From NCBI GenBank assembly GCA_029547805.1, contig JAKPOP010000003.1:248001-312000 (forward strand): a stretch of 64,000 nt of DNA. The letters are read 5' to 3'. Every line of letters begins with the position of its first letter. Positions within the stretch are counted from its first letter, which is position 1. The notes beneath the pieces were generated by a model. The model did not search any database, was not told where the DNA came from, and saw only the letters and a list, made by a program, of their open reading frames with translations. Positions 44,095 to 52,877 of this stretch are shown here, in pieces. This stretch comes from Deltaproteobacteria bacterium (GTDB lineage Bacteria; Myxococcota_A; UBA9042; DTJE01). Made by a program: the position numbers and the translations under genes.

Positions 44095-45876
44095 ATGGCT
44101 TCCTCGATGACCCCCGAAACGACGCCGGCCCGGGATCCGGCATCCACGACCCGAGTCGATGCCCAATCCGATGCGTCTCCCGCCCGTTCAGGGCTCCGGG
44201 AATCGGTCCGGGGCATGGGATTCCAGGAGGGATCCCGGGCCCTGTCCCCGGGGCGTTCCCCGGCGGCGCCTCCATCCGCTCCGGAGACCTCCCGATCCGA
44301 GGTCGCCTCCGACGCCGAGAGGACCCCGGCGGGTCCGAAGCCGTCGCCCCAGGCCTACGAGCAGGCCCTGGGCCGCATGCTGGGCGGGGCCCTCTTCGAC
44401 GCCGTGGTGAAGCAGACCTCCCTCGAGTCCCTGTCCCGATATGCCGGGTCGGTGGTCGACGCGTTGATGAAGGCGGGGGAGGGTCTGGCGAAGGACGACG
44501 CCTCCCTGGACGAGGCGGGGCGCAAGGCCGTGATCGAGGCCCTCCAGGATCAGATCGGCCCTGCGCTGAAGGCCGAGGCCGAGGCCTACCTGGCCGGTGA
44601 GGAGGGGCGGTCCCTGGCCGCGGCCCTGCAGTCCTATGGCGTCCAGCACCCCTGGCAGGTGGTGGCGGCGGCGATCCTCGCGGCGGCCGGCGCCGTGGCA
44701 GCCAACGTCGAGGTGCCCCGCATCGGCGCAGAGACCTCCGGGACCCTGGGCCGCGGCAAGGATGCACCGAAGTGGACGGCCGGTGCCGGAGTTCGCCTGG
44801 GAAAGGTCCGGGACCTGACGCTGCAGGCCATCGACGCCCGGATCGCCCTGGAGGCCGGGAGATTCCGGGGAGAGGTCCGGGTCGATCACCGGAAGGACCA
44901 GGGGACCACCGCTCAGGTCTCGGGGACCTACGGGACCGACGATGCATCGGTGACCACCCAGGCCCGCCTGGATCGGGAGGGCCTGCTGTCGGCCTCGGCG
45001 GGTGCCCGGATCCGCACGGACCACGGGGAGGCGACCCTCGGGGTCTCCAAGGAGCGGGGACATTCCGGTGCCGTGGACGCGACGGTGCAGTGGACCGACG
45101 GGTCGGAACGGGTCCTCAAGGGCGCGGCGAAGGTCGAGGCCGGGGGGGCCTGGTCGGTACGCCTCTCCCAGGAGATCACGAAGGAGGCCTGGCAGCGCAT
45201 CGACGCCACCGAGATGACCTCTCAGGGCGTCCGGTCGTCCACGGAGGTTCGTTACCAGCAGGGCCCGCTGGCCGTCGGTGGACGGATCGAGAACGGGGGG
45301 GGACCCGGCAGTGGCGCCGCCTCGGGGAACGTCACGTGGCGGACCGAGGACCTCACGGCCGCCCTGAAGGCGGAACTGGGCGCCGGGGGAAAGGCCACGG
45401 TCTCCGGAGACGTCGATGCCCGGGTGTCGGATCGCTGGTCCGTGGGCGGGAGCGCCCGCTACGACCTCGCCTCGGATCGCCTGCTGGCGGTCGGTCTGCG
45501 GTTCGGCTTCCGGGACCCGAAGGAATTCGAGGCGTTCCTGGTCGAGTGGCACCGGGAGAACGCGGCGGACGTCCCCATCGACCGGTTCCGGGTCGCCGTC
45601 GAGCACACGCTGGGGGCCTGGATGGTCCGGGCCGAGAACCAGGCCACCTGGAAGGATGGACGCTTCTCGGAGGGCGTGGGTTCGATCCAGACGGCCCGGG
45701 CCCTGGACCAGAACTGGAAGGTCATCGCGGGGGTCTCGGCAGGATACGGCCCGGACAAGACCCAGGGAATCCGCCCGGAGATCGGCCTCCAGTACAAGAA
45801 CATCCCCGTCACGGTGGGATACGACCTGAACCAGAAGGCCGTCGGGATCCGCCTCACGATCCCCTTCGGTCGCTAG
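44095..45876 (+). CDS. Beta-strand-rich protein with eCIS-associated-like N-terminal motif
   Basis: This encodes 593 residues from the ATG at 44095 (a GTG two codons earlier is possible). There is no signal peptide. A disordered Pro/Ser/Ala-rich N-terminus contains VRGMGFQEGSRALSP (about 38-52), which resembles the short GMxFxEGxxxLxP motif I know from proteins linked to contractile-injection systems. A helical region (about 90-185) includes a hydrophobic HPWQVVAAAILAAAGAVAANVE. The remaining 400 residues are regular short beta strands with charged turns, ending in YDLNQKAVGIRLTIPFGR, like an outer-membrane barrel with an aromatic C-terminal strand. Family unknown. It could be a barrel or pore-forming cargo delivered by a secretion route other than Sec. 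Confidence 0.6.
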   Translation: MASSMTPETTPARDPASTTRVDAQSDASPARSGLRESVRGMGFQEGSRALSPGRSPAAPPSAPETSRSEVASDAERTPAGPKPSPQAYEQALGRMLGGALFDAVVKQTSLESLSRYAGSVVDALMKAGEGLAKDDASLDEAGRKAVIEALQDQIGPALKAEAEAYLAGEEGRSLAAALQSYGVQHPWQVVAAAILAAAGAVAANVEVPRIGAETSGTLGRGKDAPKWTAGAGVRLGKVRDLTLQAIDARIALEAGRFRGEVRVDHRKDQGTTAQVSGTYGTDDASVTTQARLDREGLLSASAGARIRTDHGEATLGVSKERGHSGAVDATVQWTDGSERVLKGAAKVEAGGAWSVRLSQEITKEAWQRIDATEMTSQGVRSSTEVRYQQGPLAVGGRIENGGGPGSGAASGNVTWRTEDLTAALKAELGAGGKATVSGDVDARVSDRWSVGGSARYDLASDRLLAVGLRFGFRDPKEFEAFLVEWHRENAADVPIDRFRVAVEHTLGAWMVRAENQATWKDGRFSEGVGSIQTARALDQNWKVIAGVSAGYGPDKTQGIRPEIGLQYKNIPVTVGYDLNQKAVGIRLTIPFGR

Positions 45877-45889
45877 CCCTCCCCCGAGG

Positions 45890-48800
45890 TCACCGGCTCC
45901 CGTCGTTGGTTCCGCCGAGCATCCGGGCAATCTCCCCGAGGACCTCGCCCACGTGGAAGGGCTTCTGGATCAGGCGGATCGGGGGCACGACCCTCTCCAG
46001 GAATCCCGTGTCCCGGGCATAACCGCTGACGCACAGCACCGGCAGTTCGGGCCACTGTGCCCTCAAGTGCCGCACGAGCGCCTCCCCGTCCATCCGGGGC
46101 ATCACCAGGTCCGTCAACAGCAGGTCCGGTGGATGGCCCCGCCTCTGGACGATCTCCAGGGCATCCCTCCCGTCGATCGCGACCTGCACCCGGTACCCCG
46201 CATGCTCCAGCAAGGTCTTCAGCAGGCCCCGCACCGCCGCCTCGTCCTCGACGACCAGGATCTCCCGTTCCGAAACGGGAAGCGGCGACGCGGCCCCGAT
46301 CCCCGCCGACCTCGACCCGCCGGGAGTAGGAACCGCCGGGAGCAGGATGCGGAACCGGGTTCCCCGACTCACCTCGCTCTCCAGCAGGATCGCGCCGCCG
46401 CTCTGCCGCACGATGCCATAGACCACGCTGAGGCCGAGCCCGGTCCCCTTCCCCGCCTCCTTGGTCGAAAAGAAGGGCTCGAAGGCCCGGGCCTGCACCT
46501 CCGGGTCCATCCCGAGTCCCGTGTCCGCGACCTCGACCTCCCCGTAGTCCCCCGGACTCACCAGGACGTCTCGGAACTTCTCGTCCGAAAGGACGGCCCT
46601 CCGGGAGACCCGGATCTGGAGCATCCCGCCCTGGGGCATCGCGTCCCTGGCGTTCACCACCAGGTTCATCAGCAACTGGTCCAGAGTCCCGCCCTGGAGG
46701 CGCACCCAGATCTCCTCCTGCGGCAGCAGGCACCGGTAGTCGATGTCCTCCCCGACCAGCCGTTTCAGAAAGACCTCCAGACCCCGGACCGCTGCGACCA
46801 GATCCACGTCGCTCGTCTCGCTGACCTGGCCCCGGGAAAACACCAGCAGCCGACGGGTCAGGTCGGCGCCCCGCTCCCCCGCCAACCGGATCTCGTCCAC
46901 CAGTTCCCGGGACTTCGGGTCCAGGGTCTGTTCCTCCAGCAGCATCCCGGCAAACCCCAGGATGGCCGCCAGGAGATTGTTGAAGTCATGGGCGACGCCC
47001 CCCGCCAGTCGACCCAGGGCCTCCATCTTCTGTCCGCGCTGCAGGTGCTGCTCCATCACCCGGCGCTCGTGGATGTCCTCGATGACCCCTTCCCATCGCA
47101 GGACCCGGCCCTGGTCGTCCCGGATGGCCCAGGCCGTCTCCGCGACCCAGACCGTCCTCCCGTCGGCCCGCTGGGCCAGATAGGGAAACCCTGCAACCTC
47201 CCCTCGCTCCTGGAGGGACCGCACCAGGGCCCTCCGCTGATCCGGATCCGCATGGACCGTCTCCCGGAAATCCCCGATGGCCGCGACCATCTCCCCCGGG
47301 TCCCGGTACCCGAGGATCCGCGCCAGGGCCGGGTTCGCCGCGAGGAGCCTCCCGTCGGAACCGGCGACGTAGATCCCTTCCAGCACGTTGGTGAAGATGG
47401 ACCGGAGGCGCTCCTCGGCCTCCCGCAGGCGCATGGTCAACTGGATGTTCTCCAGTGCCGCGCCGATGTACTCCGCAGCGGTCTGGGCCATCAGGCGACG
47501 GTTCTCCGGAAAGCCGTTCTCCTCCCTGCAGCAGGCCACCAGCACCCCGAAGACCTTCTCGTTGTAGGACACGGGGGCCAGCAGGATGCTCCGGGCCTCC
47601 CCTGCGAAGGACGGCGTTCCGGCGAACGGTCTTCCGGCCGACTGGAGGCAGACCGTCTTCCGGGAGCGCAGCGACTTCTCCATCTCTCCCAGGATCTCGG
47701 CTGGAAGGGTTGAGACCTCCCGGAGGGCGGGTCGATCCGATTCGAACCAGCAGAATCGTCCGGCGATCCGGAAGAGCCCCTGGAGGCCGTCGGGAACGCA
47801 CCAGAAGAGCCGGTAGATCCGGAGTGCCTTGCCGAAGACCCGGGCGACCTCGTCCGGCAGGGATTCGGGGGAGGCCTTCCCGAGGCGCTCCCGTCCCTCC
47901 AGCAGCATCTCGGCGACCGAGGCCCGCTCCTCGAGTTCCCGCCGGGCCCGCTGCCGATCCCGGATGTCCCGGAAGACGACCATCACCGCAGGCTGCCCCT
48001 CCCAGGTCATCGCCGAGGCCTTCACCTCGACGTCCACGATCTCTCCGTGGATTCCCAGGAAGCGTTCCTCCATCGGAGGAACCGCGACCTGGCCCTCGGA
48101 CATCCGGCGGATTCGATCGACGACCTCGGCCCGGCAGTCGGGGTGCACGAAGTCGACCACCGACTGGCCCAGCAGACGCGGACCATCCTCCCCGGTGGCC
48201 CCCAGAATTGCAGCGGCCGCCTCGTTGTAGAAGACCACTCGGCCCTTCTGATGCACCACGATCCCGTCGGGAGAGAGGGTGACCAGAAGGCGGTAGCGCT
48301 CCTCGCTCTCCCGCAGCACGGCCTCGGCAGCGGTCCGCTCCTGGATCTGCTCCTGGAGGGCGCGATTCGCCTGCTCCAGTTCCTCCGCCCGGACTCGGAC
48401 CTTCTCCTCCAGGACCTGGCGGGACCTCCGAAGGTGTCCTTCCATCTCCCGGCGGCGCGTCAGGTCGACCATCGCCACCAGGAAGGACCCGACCGGGGTC
48501 GTTCCCGGTGGCAGCCGTCTCAGCCAGATGCCCATGAACCGTGGCCCGATCCGGGTTTGAATCTCCCGTTCCAGGAAGGCCTCCTCGGAGCCGGCCTGGA
48601 CCATCGCGGCGACCGCGATGGCCACCTCCGGGACGACCGTGCCGCAACATCCGGGTTGCCCAGGCGGGGCATCCGCTCCCGACCCCAGCGGATGGAAGAC
48701 CTCCCGGGCCGCCTGATTGCACCAGGCCGCCTCCAGGGCACCCGTGAGGAGGAAGACCGGGAATCTCAGGGCATCCGTGATGGCAAGCGCGTCCGGGTGG

Positions 48801-49273
48801 TTGTTCGAAGCGCCCACCGGACGCGATTTCAAGGGAGCGTCCGGATCCTCCTGGCGGTTCCACTCCCGGACCAGGAGCAGGACCGCGCGATCGCACGCTG
48901 CCGTGATGCGTCTTGCCCCCCGTTGCCCATCCGGGGACCCGAGGGCCTCCTGTTCCAGGATCCTCCGGCCGCCCAGGACGACCTCCAGGCACTCGGGAAG
49001 TCCGAGGCCCTGGGCGGCGGCCTCCCGGATCAGGGACCCGACCCGGTCCCGCACGCCCGGGGGAGGGGGCTCCCGATCGACCGGCGGATTCAACTCCAGC
49101 ATCGCCTGAAGGAGGAGCGTCCACTCCCTCACGACGGCCTCCCAGCCGCCCGGCAGGCCACGCCCCTCGACGGCACGCTCCCGAGCCAACAGCCCGGGAA
49201 GGGCCGCCAAGATGGCCTCCCATCCTCGGAAGGGTTCCTCCACCTGCAACCTGTTCGGTGCTCTTGGGACCAT
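45890..49273 (-). CDS. Hybrid histidine kinase (PAS-PAS-GAF-PAS-HisKA-HATPase-REC)
   Basis: This encodes 1127 residues with no membrane segment. In order: an all-helical N-terminal domain (about 15-150, RsbRD-like in feel), a PAS-like domain, a coiled coil, a second PAS (RYRLLVTLSPDGIVVHQKG), a GAF-like domain with several Cys, a third PAS (RLRSIFTNVLEGIYVAGSDG), HisKA with GGVAHDFNN, an intact HATPase (N-box LLMNLVVNARDAMP, DTGLGM, GTGLGL) and a receiver (LLLTDLVMPRMDG, IQKPF). All catalytic motifs are present. It is a cytoplasmic sensor that autophosphorylates and passes the phosphate to its own receiver; the downstream partner is unknown. The ATG lies inside a perfect palindrome and the gene is divergent from the methyltransferase. 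Confidence 0.9.
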   Translation of the reverse strand: MVPRAPNRLQVEEPFRGWEAILAALPGLLARERAVEGRGLPGGWEAVVREWTLLLQAMLELNPPVDREPPPPGVRDRVGSLIREAAAQGLGLPECLEVVLGGRRILEQEALGSPDGQRGARRITAACDRAVLLLVREWNRQEDPDAPLKSRPVGASNNHPDALAITDALRFPVFLLTGALEAAWCNQAAREVFHPLGSGADAPPGQPGCCGTVVPEVAIAVAAMVQAGSEEAFLEREIQTRIGPRFMGIWLRRLPPGTTPVGSFLVAMVDLTRRREMEGHLRRSRQVLEEKVRVRAEELEQANRALQEQIQERTAAEAVLRESEERYRLLVTLSPDGIVVHQKGRVVFYNEAAAAILGATGEDGPRLLGQSVVDFVHPDCRAEVVDRIRRMSEGQVAVPPMEERFLGIHGEIVDVEVKASAMTWEGQPAVMVVFRDIRDRQRARRELEERASVAEMLLEGRERLGKASPESLPDEVARVFGKALRIYRLFWCVPDGLQGLFRIAGRFCWFESDRPALREVSTLPAEILGEMEKSLRSRKTVCLQSAGRPFAGTPSFAGEARSILLAPVSYNEKVFGVLVACCREENGFPENRRLMAQTAAEYIGAALENIQLTMRLREAEERLRSIFTNVLEGIYVAGSDGRLLAANPALARILGYRDPGEMVAAIGDFRETVHADPDQRRALVRSLQERGEVAGFPYLAQRADGRTVWVAETAWAIRDDQGRVLRWEGVIEDIHERRVMEQHLQRGQKMEALGRLAGGVAHDFNNLLAAILGFAGMLLEEQTLDPKSRELVDEIRLAGERGADLTRRLLVFSRGQVSETSDVDLVAAVRGLEVFLKRLVGEDIDYRCLLPQEEIWVRLQGGTLDQLLMNLVVNARDAMPQGGMLQIRVSRRAVLSDEKFRDVLVSPGDYGEVEVADTGLGMDPEVQARAFEPFFSTKEAGKGTGLGLSVVYGIVRQSGGAILLESEVSRGTRFRILLPAVPTPGGSRSAGIGAASPLPVSEREILVVEDEAAVRGLLKTLLEHAGYRVQVAIDGRDALEIVQRRGHPPDLLLTDLVMPRMDGEALVRHLRAQWPELPVLCVSGYARDTGFLERVVPPIRLIQKPFHVGEVLGEIARMLGGTNDGSR

Positions 49274-49283
49274 TCTAGAATGG
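49270..49283. promoter_or_regulatory. Palindromic operator candidate over the kinase start codon
   Basis: CCATTCTAGAATGG is a perfect 14-base palindrome; the kinase ATG is its CAT on the plus strand. A second dyad, ATGGATTCCAT, overlaps it on the right. In this GC-rich DNA such an A+T-containing dyad is conspicuous. Confidence 0.4.
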
Positions 49284-49381
49284 ATTCCATCCGTCCCGCA
49301 ACCGACTCCAACCGCCCCGAGCGACGCCCCCGGGACCGGTTCGTGCTAGCATCCGGCCGGCCAGGGGCCGGGAGGCGCCAG

Positions 49382-50170
49382 ATGCCCAAACCCCCGCTAC
49401 GCCTGCAGACCACGACGCTCTGGGACTACCCCTCCCAGAACTATGGCCAGACGCCCCAGGGGGACACCGCATACCGAGGAGCGACGCCTTCCTACGTCGT
49501 CTGGAATCTCCTCCAGCGCTATACCCGCCCCGGGGACCTGGTCGTGGACCCCATGGCCGGCAGCGGGACCACCCTGGATGTGGCTCGGGACTGCGGCCGA
49601 CGGGCCCTGGGCTATGACGTCCAGCCCACGCGCAAGGACATCTTCCGAGCCGACGCCAGACACCTTCCCCTCGAGGATGCCAAGGCCGACTTCGTCTTCG
49701 CGGACCCGCCCTACTCCGACCACCTGGAATACTCGGGCAGCCCGGACTGCATCGGCCAGTGGAACGCTGCCCAGCCCGAGTACTGGTCCGCCCTCCGGGA
49801 GGTCGTGGCCGAGGCCGATCGCATCCTGAGGCCGGGGCGCTATCTGGCGTTCTACGTCTGCGACTCCTTCCGGAAGGGACAGCCCCTGATTCCCATCGGC
49901 GTCCGACTCTTCGGGCTGCTGGCCGAACGGTTCCTCCCGGTGGACCACGTCGCCGTGGTCCGCCACAACGCGACCCTGAAGCGGAACCACTGGCACACCG
50001 CCGCCATCGAGGGGAACTATTCCCTCCGCGGATTCAATCACCTGCTGATCTTCTACAAGGCAGGCCCTGCTGCTCGGGGCCCCCTTCCCGATCGCCGTCT
50101 GGCGGACGAGGTCCAGGGGCACCTGGAGCAGTGGCGGCCCAAGGCCCCCGCGACACCCCGCCGCCGCTGA
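49382..50170 (+). CDS. Orphan DNA (or nucleic-acid) methyltransferase
   Basis: This encodes 262 residues from the ATG at 49382 (GGGAGG ahead). It has the SAM-binding motif DPMAGSGTTLDVA near 55-67, an acidic second motif (GYDVQP) and the catalytic DPPY in VFADPPYSDHLEY near 105-117. The motif order (SAM site, then DPPY) and the small size fit amino-group methylases that act on adenine N6 or cytosine N4. The N-terminal TTLWDYPSQNYG and the YRGATPSYVVWNLL segment seem family-specific. No restriction enzyme gene is nearby, so a regulatory or housekeeping methyltransferase is likelier than a restriction-modification pair. Action on RNA cannot be excluded. Confidence 0.8.
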   Translation: MPKPPLRLQTTTLWDYPSQNYGQTPQGDTAYRGATPSYVVWNLLQRYTRPGDLVVDPMAGSGTTLDVARDCGRRALGYDVQPTRKDIFRADARHLPLEDAKADFVFADPPYSDHLEYSGSPDCIGQWNAAQPEYWSALREVVAEADRILRPGRYLAFYVCDSFRKGQPLIPIGVRLFGLLAERFLPVDHVAVVRHNATLKRNHWHTAAIEGNYSLRGFNHLLIFYKAGPAARGPLPDRRLADEVQGHLEQWRPKAPATPRRR

Positions 50171-50230
50171 CCGCCTCGTCCGGCCCGAGGACCTTGACTG
50201 TTTTTTCTTCTTTACGGGCCGCCTTCCGTT

Positions 50231-50245
50231 GGCGATACTATCGCC
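50231..50245. promoter_or_regulatory. Perfect palindrome before the membrane-bound hybrid kinase
   Basis: GGCGATA, C, TATCGCC lies 21 bases before the kinase ATG. It is an operator candidate, or a hairpin next to the ribosome site. A TTGACT at 50194-50199 and a six-T run at 50201-50206 lie just upstream, but a matching -10 was not found. Confidence 0.45.
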
Positions 50246-50266
50246 ACTCGGAGTCCAAGGCGTTCG

Positions 50267-52837
50267 ATGGCCGATTCCTCGGTGATCCGGAAACTGGACA
50301 CGCCCTTGCGCCGGATCCCCGGGGCCTTCCGGCACCGATCCTTCGTGGCGATGCTGGTCCTGGCCCTGGCGGTGATCGTGGGCACCTGCCTGGTGAAGCG
50401 CCAGGATCTGGAGCAGCGCCGGGAGGACTGTCTCCGGAAGGCCGAGGTTCGCCTGACCCAGAAGGTCCAGTTCCGTCGCGACCGGTTCCTCGGTCTGGCC
50501 CGGGCGGCCCGGGCCCAGGCCCGAATGATGGCCGAGTTCCCGTCGTTCCGGGGGCTGCTGTCCCCCGAGGCTGCCAGGGCGGCCGAGGCAGGTGCCCCGG
50601 AGGACTTGTCGACCCATGTCGGCATGATCGTCGATGCGGTGCTGCAGAGCCAGGACCTGGCCTCGGTGGCCCTGGTGGACGCCTCCGGCAAGGTGCGACT
50701 CCGGAAGGACCGGTTCCCGGGGATTCTCCCGGATGCCCTGCTGGCGGATCTGGCCCGGAAGACCCTGGAGCGGTCCCTCGAAGACTTCTTCGAGGTCGTC
50801 CCGGAGGTCGGATCCTGGCTCCTGGTCGCCCATCCGGTCGACGCCGAAGGATCGCCCCCCTCGTCCCCTCCCCTGGGAGTCGTCGCGGTCGCCCTGGCTC
50901 CCGACCGATGGCGTGCATCGCTCGAGCCCGTGCTCTTCCCGGAATTCCCCTCCGAGGAGGTCCTCCTGGCCCTGTCGGAAGGGGACCGACTGCGGATCCT
51001 CACGCCGCCGCCCCTGTCCCCGAACCGGATCCCGCAGGAGGACCTCCTGCCGGTCCGGGGTCCGGCGCGCCCCATCCCCGAATACGAGGGAATCCACCTG
51101 CATCGGGGGTCGGACTACCGGGGCCGGGACGTCCTGGCCGTGACGGCATCCATCCCGGGCCTCCCGTTGTCTGTCGTCGCCAAGTCCGACGAGGACGAGG
51201 TCCTGCGGCCCATCCGGGAAGAGACCTCCCATTTCTTCTGGATCCTGGGCCTGCTGGTCCTGCTCGCGCTGCTCTTCTTCCTGCTCCTGTCCCGTCACTA
51301 CCGCACGGTGGCCTTCCGACGAATGCTGGAGGTGGAGAACCGCTACCGGGTGCTGGCCGAGCAGGCCCGGGACATCATCCTGGTCATCTCTCCCGAGGGG
51401 CGCATCCTCGAGGCCAACCGGGCCGCCGTGGTCCAGTATGGCTACGCCCACACCATCCTGATCGGCATGCCCCTGGAACAATTGCACGCGGAAGGAGAAG
51501 GGGATTCGGTCCGGGCCCGCCTGGCCGAGGCCCTGGATTCCCAGACGCTCTATGAGACTGAACATCGGCGATCCGACGGGTCCGTCTTCGCCGTCGAGGT
51601 CTCGGCCCGGTCGGTCCGGCGGGATCATCATCTGGAGGTCCTCGCCATCATCCGGGACCTCTCGGAGCGGCGGCGGAAGGAGATGCAGGCCCAGATCTCC
51701 CAGCGGATGGAGGTCCTGGGCCAGCTCGCCGGCGGGGTCGCCCACGACTTCAACAACCTCCTCACCGCGATCCGGGGCTTCGCCGCGATGGTGCTCGAGA
51801 CCCTGACCCCCGAGGACCCGCGTCACGGATACCTCGAGGAGGTGGTCCTGGCCTCGGACCGGGCCGCGGAACTGACCTCGAAACTGCTCTCCTTCTCCCG
51901 GGGCCACGCGGTCGAAAAGAAGATCGTGGACCTGAACCGCGTCGTCGAGGGAATGGAGGCCCTGTTCCATCGCCTGGTCCGGGAGGACATCCAGGTCGCG
52001 CTGCACCTGGAGGGCCATCCCCTGTGGGTCCGGGCGGACCCGCGCCAGATCGAGACCCTGCTCATGAACCTGGTCGTCAACAGCCGCGACGCGATGCCCA
52101 AGGGCGGGGTGGTCACGATCCGGACCCGGCTGCGGCCACCGGAGGAATCACGGCATTCCGGTGGTCCCATCGCGGCGCAACTGGTGGTGGAGGACAACGG
52201 AATCGGGATGAGCGAGGAGGTTCGTTCCCACGCCTTCGAGCCCTTCTTCACCACGAAAGGCACCGGTCAGGGCACGGGGCTGGGCCTTGCGACGGTCTTT
52301 GGCATCGTCCAGCAGCACGACGGCAGGGTCTGGATCGAGAGCGAGCCCGGCCGGGGCACCCGGGTATGGGTGGAACTGCCCCTCTCGAGTCCCACCCCCT
52401 CCGAGGAGATCCGGGCCTTCGGCGCCTCCGAGGGTCGAATCGTCGGGGGCAACGAGACGATCCTGCTGGTCGAGGACCACCCCGACGTCCGGTCCTACGT
52501 GCGGACCGTGCTGGAGTCCTTCGGCTACCGGGTCCTGGAGGCACGGGACGCGGCCCAGGCGCTGGAACTCCTCTCCCAGCCGGGACGGGACCAGGTGGAC
52601 CTGCTGGTCTCCGACGTGGTGATGCCCGGGGGCAACGGGATCGAACTGTGGAACCGGGCCCGGGCATTCCTGCCGAACCTGCCGGTGCTCTTCATCACCG
52701 GCTACGCGGAGCGGTCCCTCTTCCAGACCACGGCCCTGCCCCAGGCGGCCCCACTGCTGCAAAAGCCCTTCCGGGCACAGGAACTCGCCCGGAAGGTCCG
52801 GGAAATCCTCGATCGGCTCCGCCGCCCCGGCTCCTAG
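50267..52837 (+). CDS. Membrane-bound hybrid histidine kinase (Cache-like, PAS, REC)
   Basis: This encodes 856 residues. Two membrane helices (about 26-43 and 322-345) frame an extracytoplasmic sensor of about 275 residues that looks like a double Cache domain (SVALVDASGKVRLRK, then DVLAVTASIPGLPLSVVAK). Inside the cell follow a PAS domain (YRVLAEQARDIILVISPEG), HisKA with GGVAHDFNN, an intact HATPase (LLMNLVVNSRDAMP, DNGIGM, GTGLGL) and a receiver (LLVSDVVMPGGNG, LQKPF). It should sense a small extracellular ligand and relay phosphate through its receiver. No response regulator is adjacent. It belongs to the same kinase subfamily as the gene at 45890-49273. Confidence 0.92.
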   Translation: MADSSVIRKLDTPLRRIPGAFRHRSFVAMLVLALAVIVGTCLVKRQDLEQRREDCLRKAEVRLTQKVQFRRDRFLGLARAARAQARMMAEFPSFRGLLSPEAARAAEAGAPEDLSTHVGMIVDAVLQSQDLASVALVDASGKVRLRKDRFPGILPDALLADLARKTLERSLEDFFEVVPEVGSWLLVAHPVDAEGSPPSSPPLGVVAVALAPDRWRASLEPVLFPEFPSEEVLLALSEGDRLRILTPPPLSPNRIPQEDLLPVRGPARPIPEYEGIHLHRGSDYRGRDVLAVTASIPGLPLSVVAKSDEDEVLRPIREETSHFFWILGLLVLLALLFFLLLSRHYRTVAFRRMLEVENRYRVLAEQARDIILVISPEGRILEANRAAVVQYGYAHTILIGMPLEQLHAEGEGDSVRARLAEALDSQTLYETEHRRSDGSVFAVEVSARSVRRDHHLEVLAIIRDLSERRRKEMQAQISQRMEVLGQLAGGVAHDFNNLLTAIRGFAAMVLETLTPEDPRHGYLEEVVLASDRAAELTSKLLSFSRGHAVEKKIVDLNRVVEGMEALFHRLVREDIQVALHLEGHPLWVRADPRQIETLLMNLVVNSRDAMPKGGVVTIRTRLRPPEESRHSGGPIAAQLVVEDNGIGMSEEVRSHAFEPFFTTKGTGQGTGLGLATVFGIVQQHDGRVWIESEPGRGTRVWVELPLSSPTPSEEIRAFGASEGRIVGGNETILLVEDHPDVRSYVRTVLESFGYRVLEARDAAQALELLSQPGRDQVDLLVSDVVMPGGNGIELWNRARAFLPNLPVLFITGYAERSLFQTTALPQAAPLLQKPFRAQELARKVREILDRLRRPGS

Positions 52838-52877
52838 ACGCGACGCGCCAGGGCTGCCCGATCGGGGATCCTGCCCC

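Noticed and set aside
50174-50206. Terminator after the methyltransferase gene
   Set aside because: A five-base stem (CCTCG/CGAGG) is followed by a T-run only after ten bases, which is too far for intrinsic termination.
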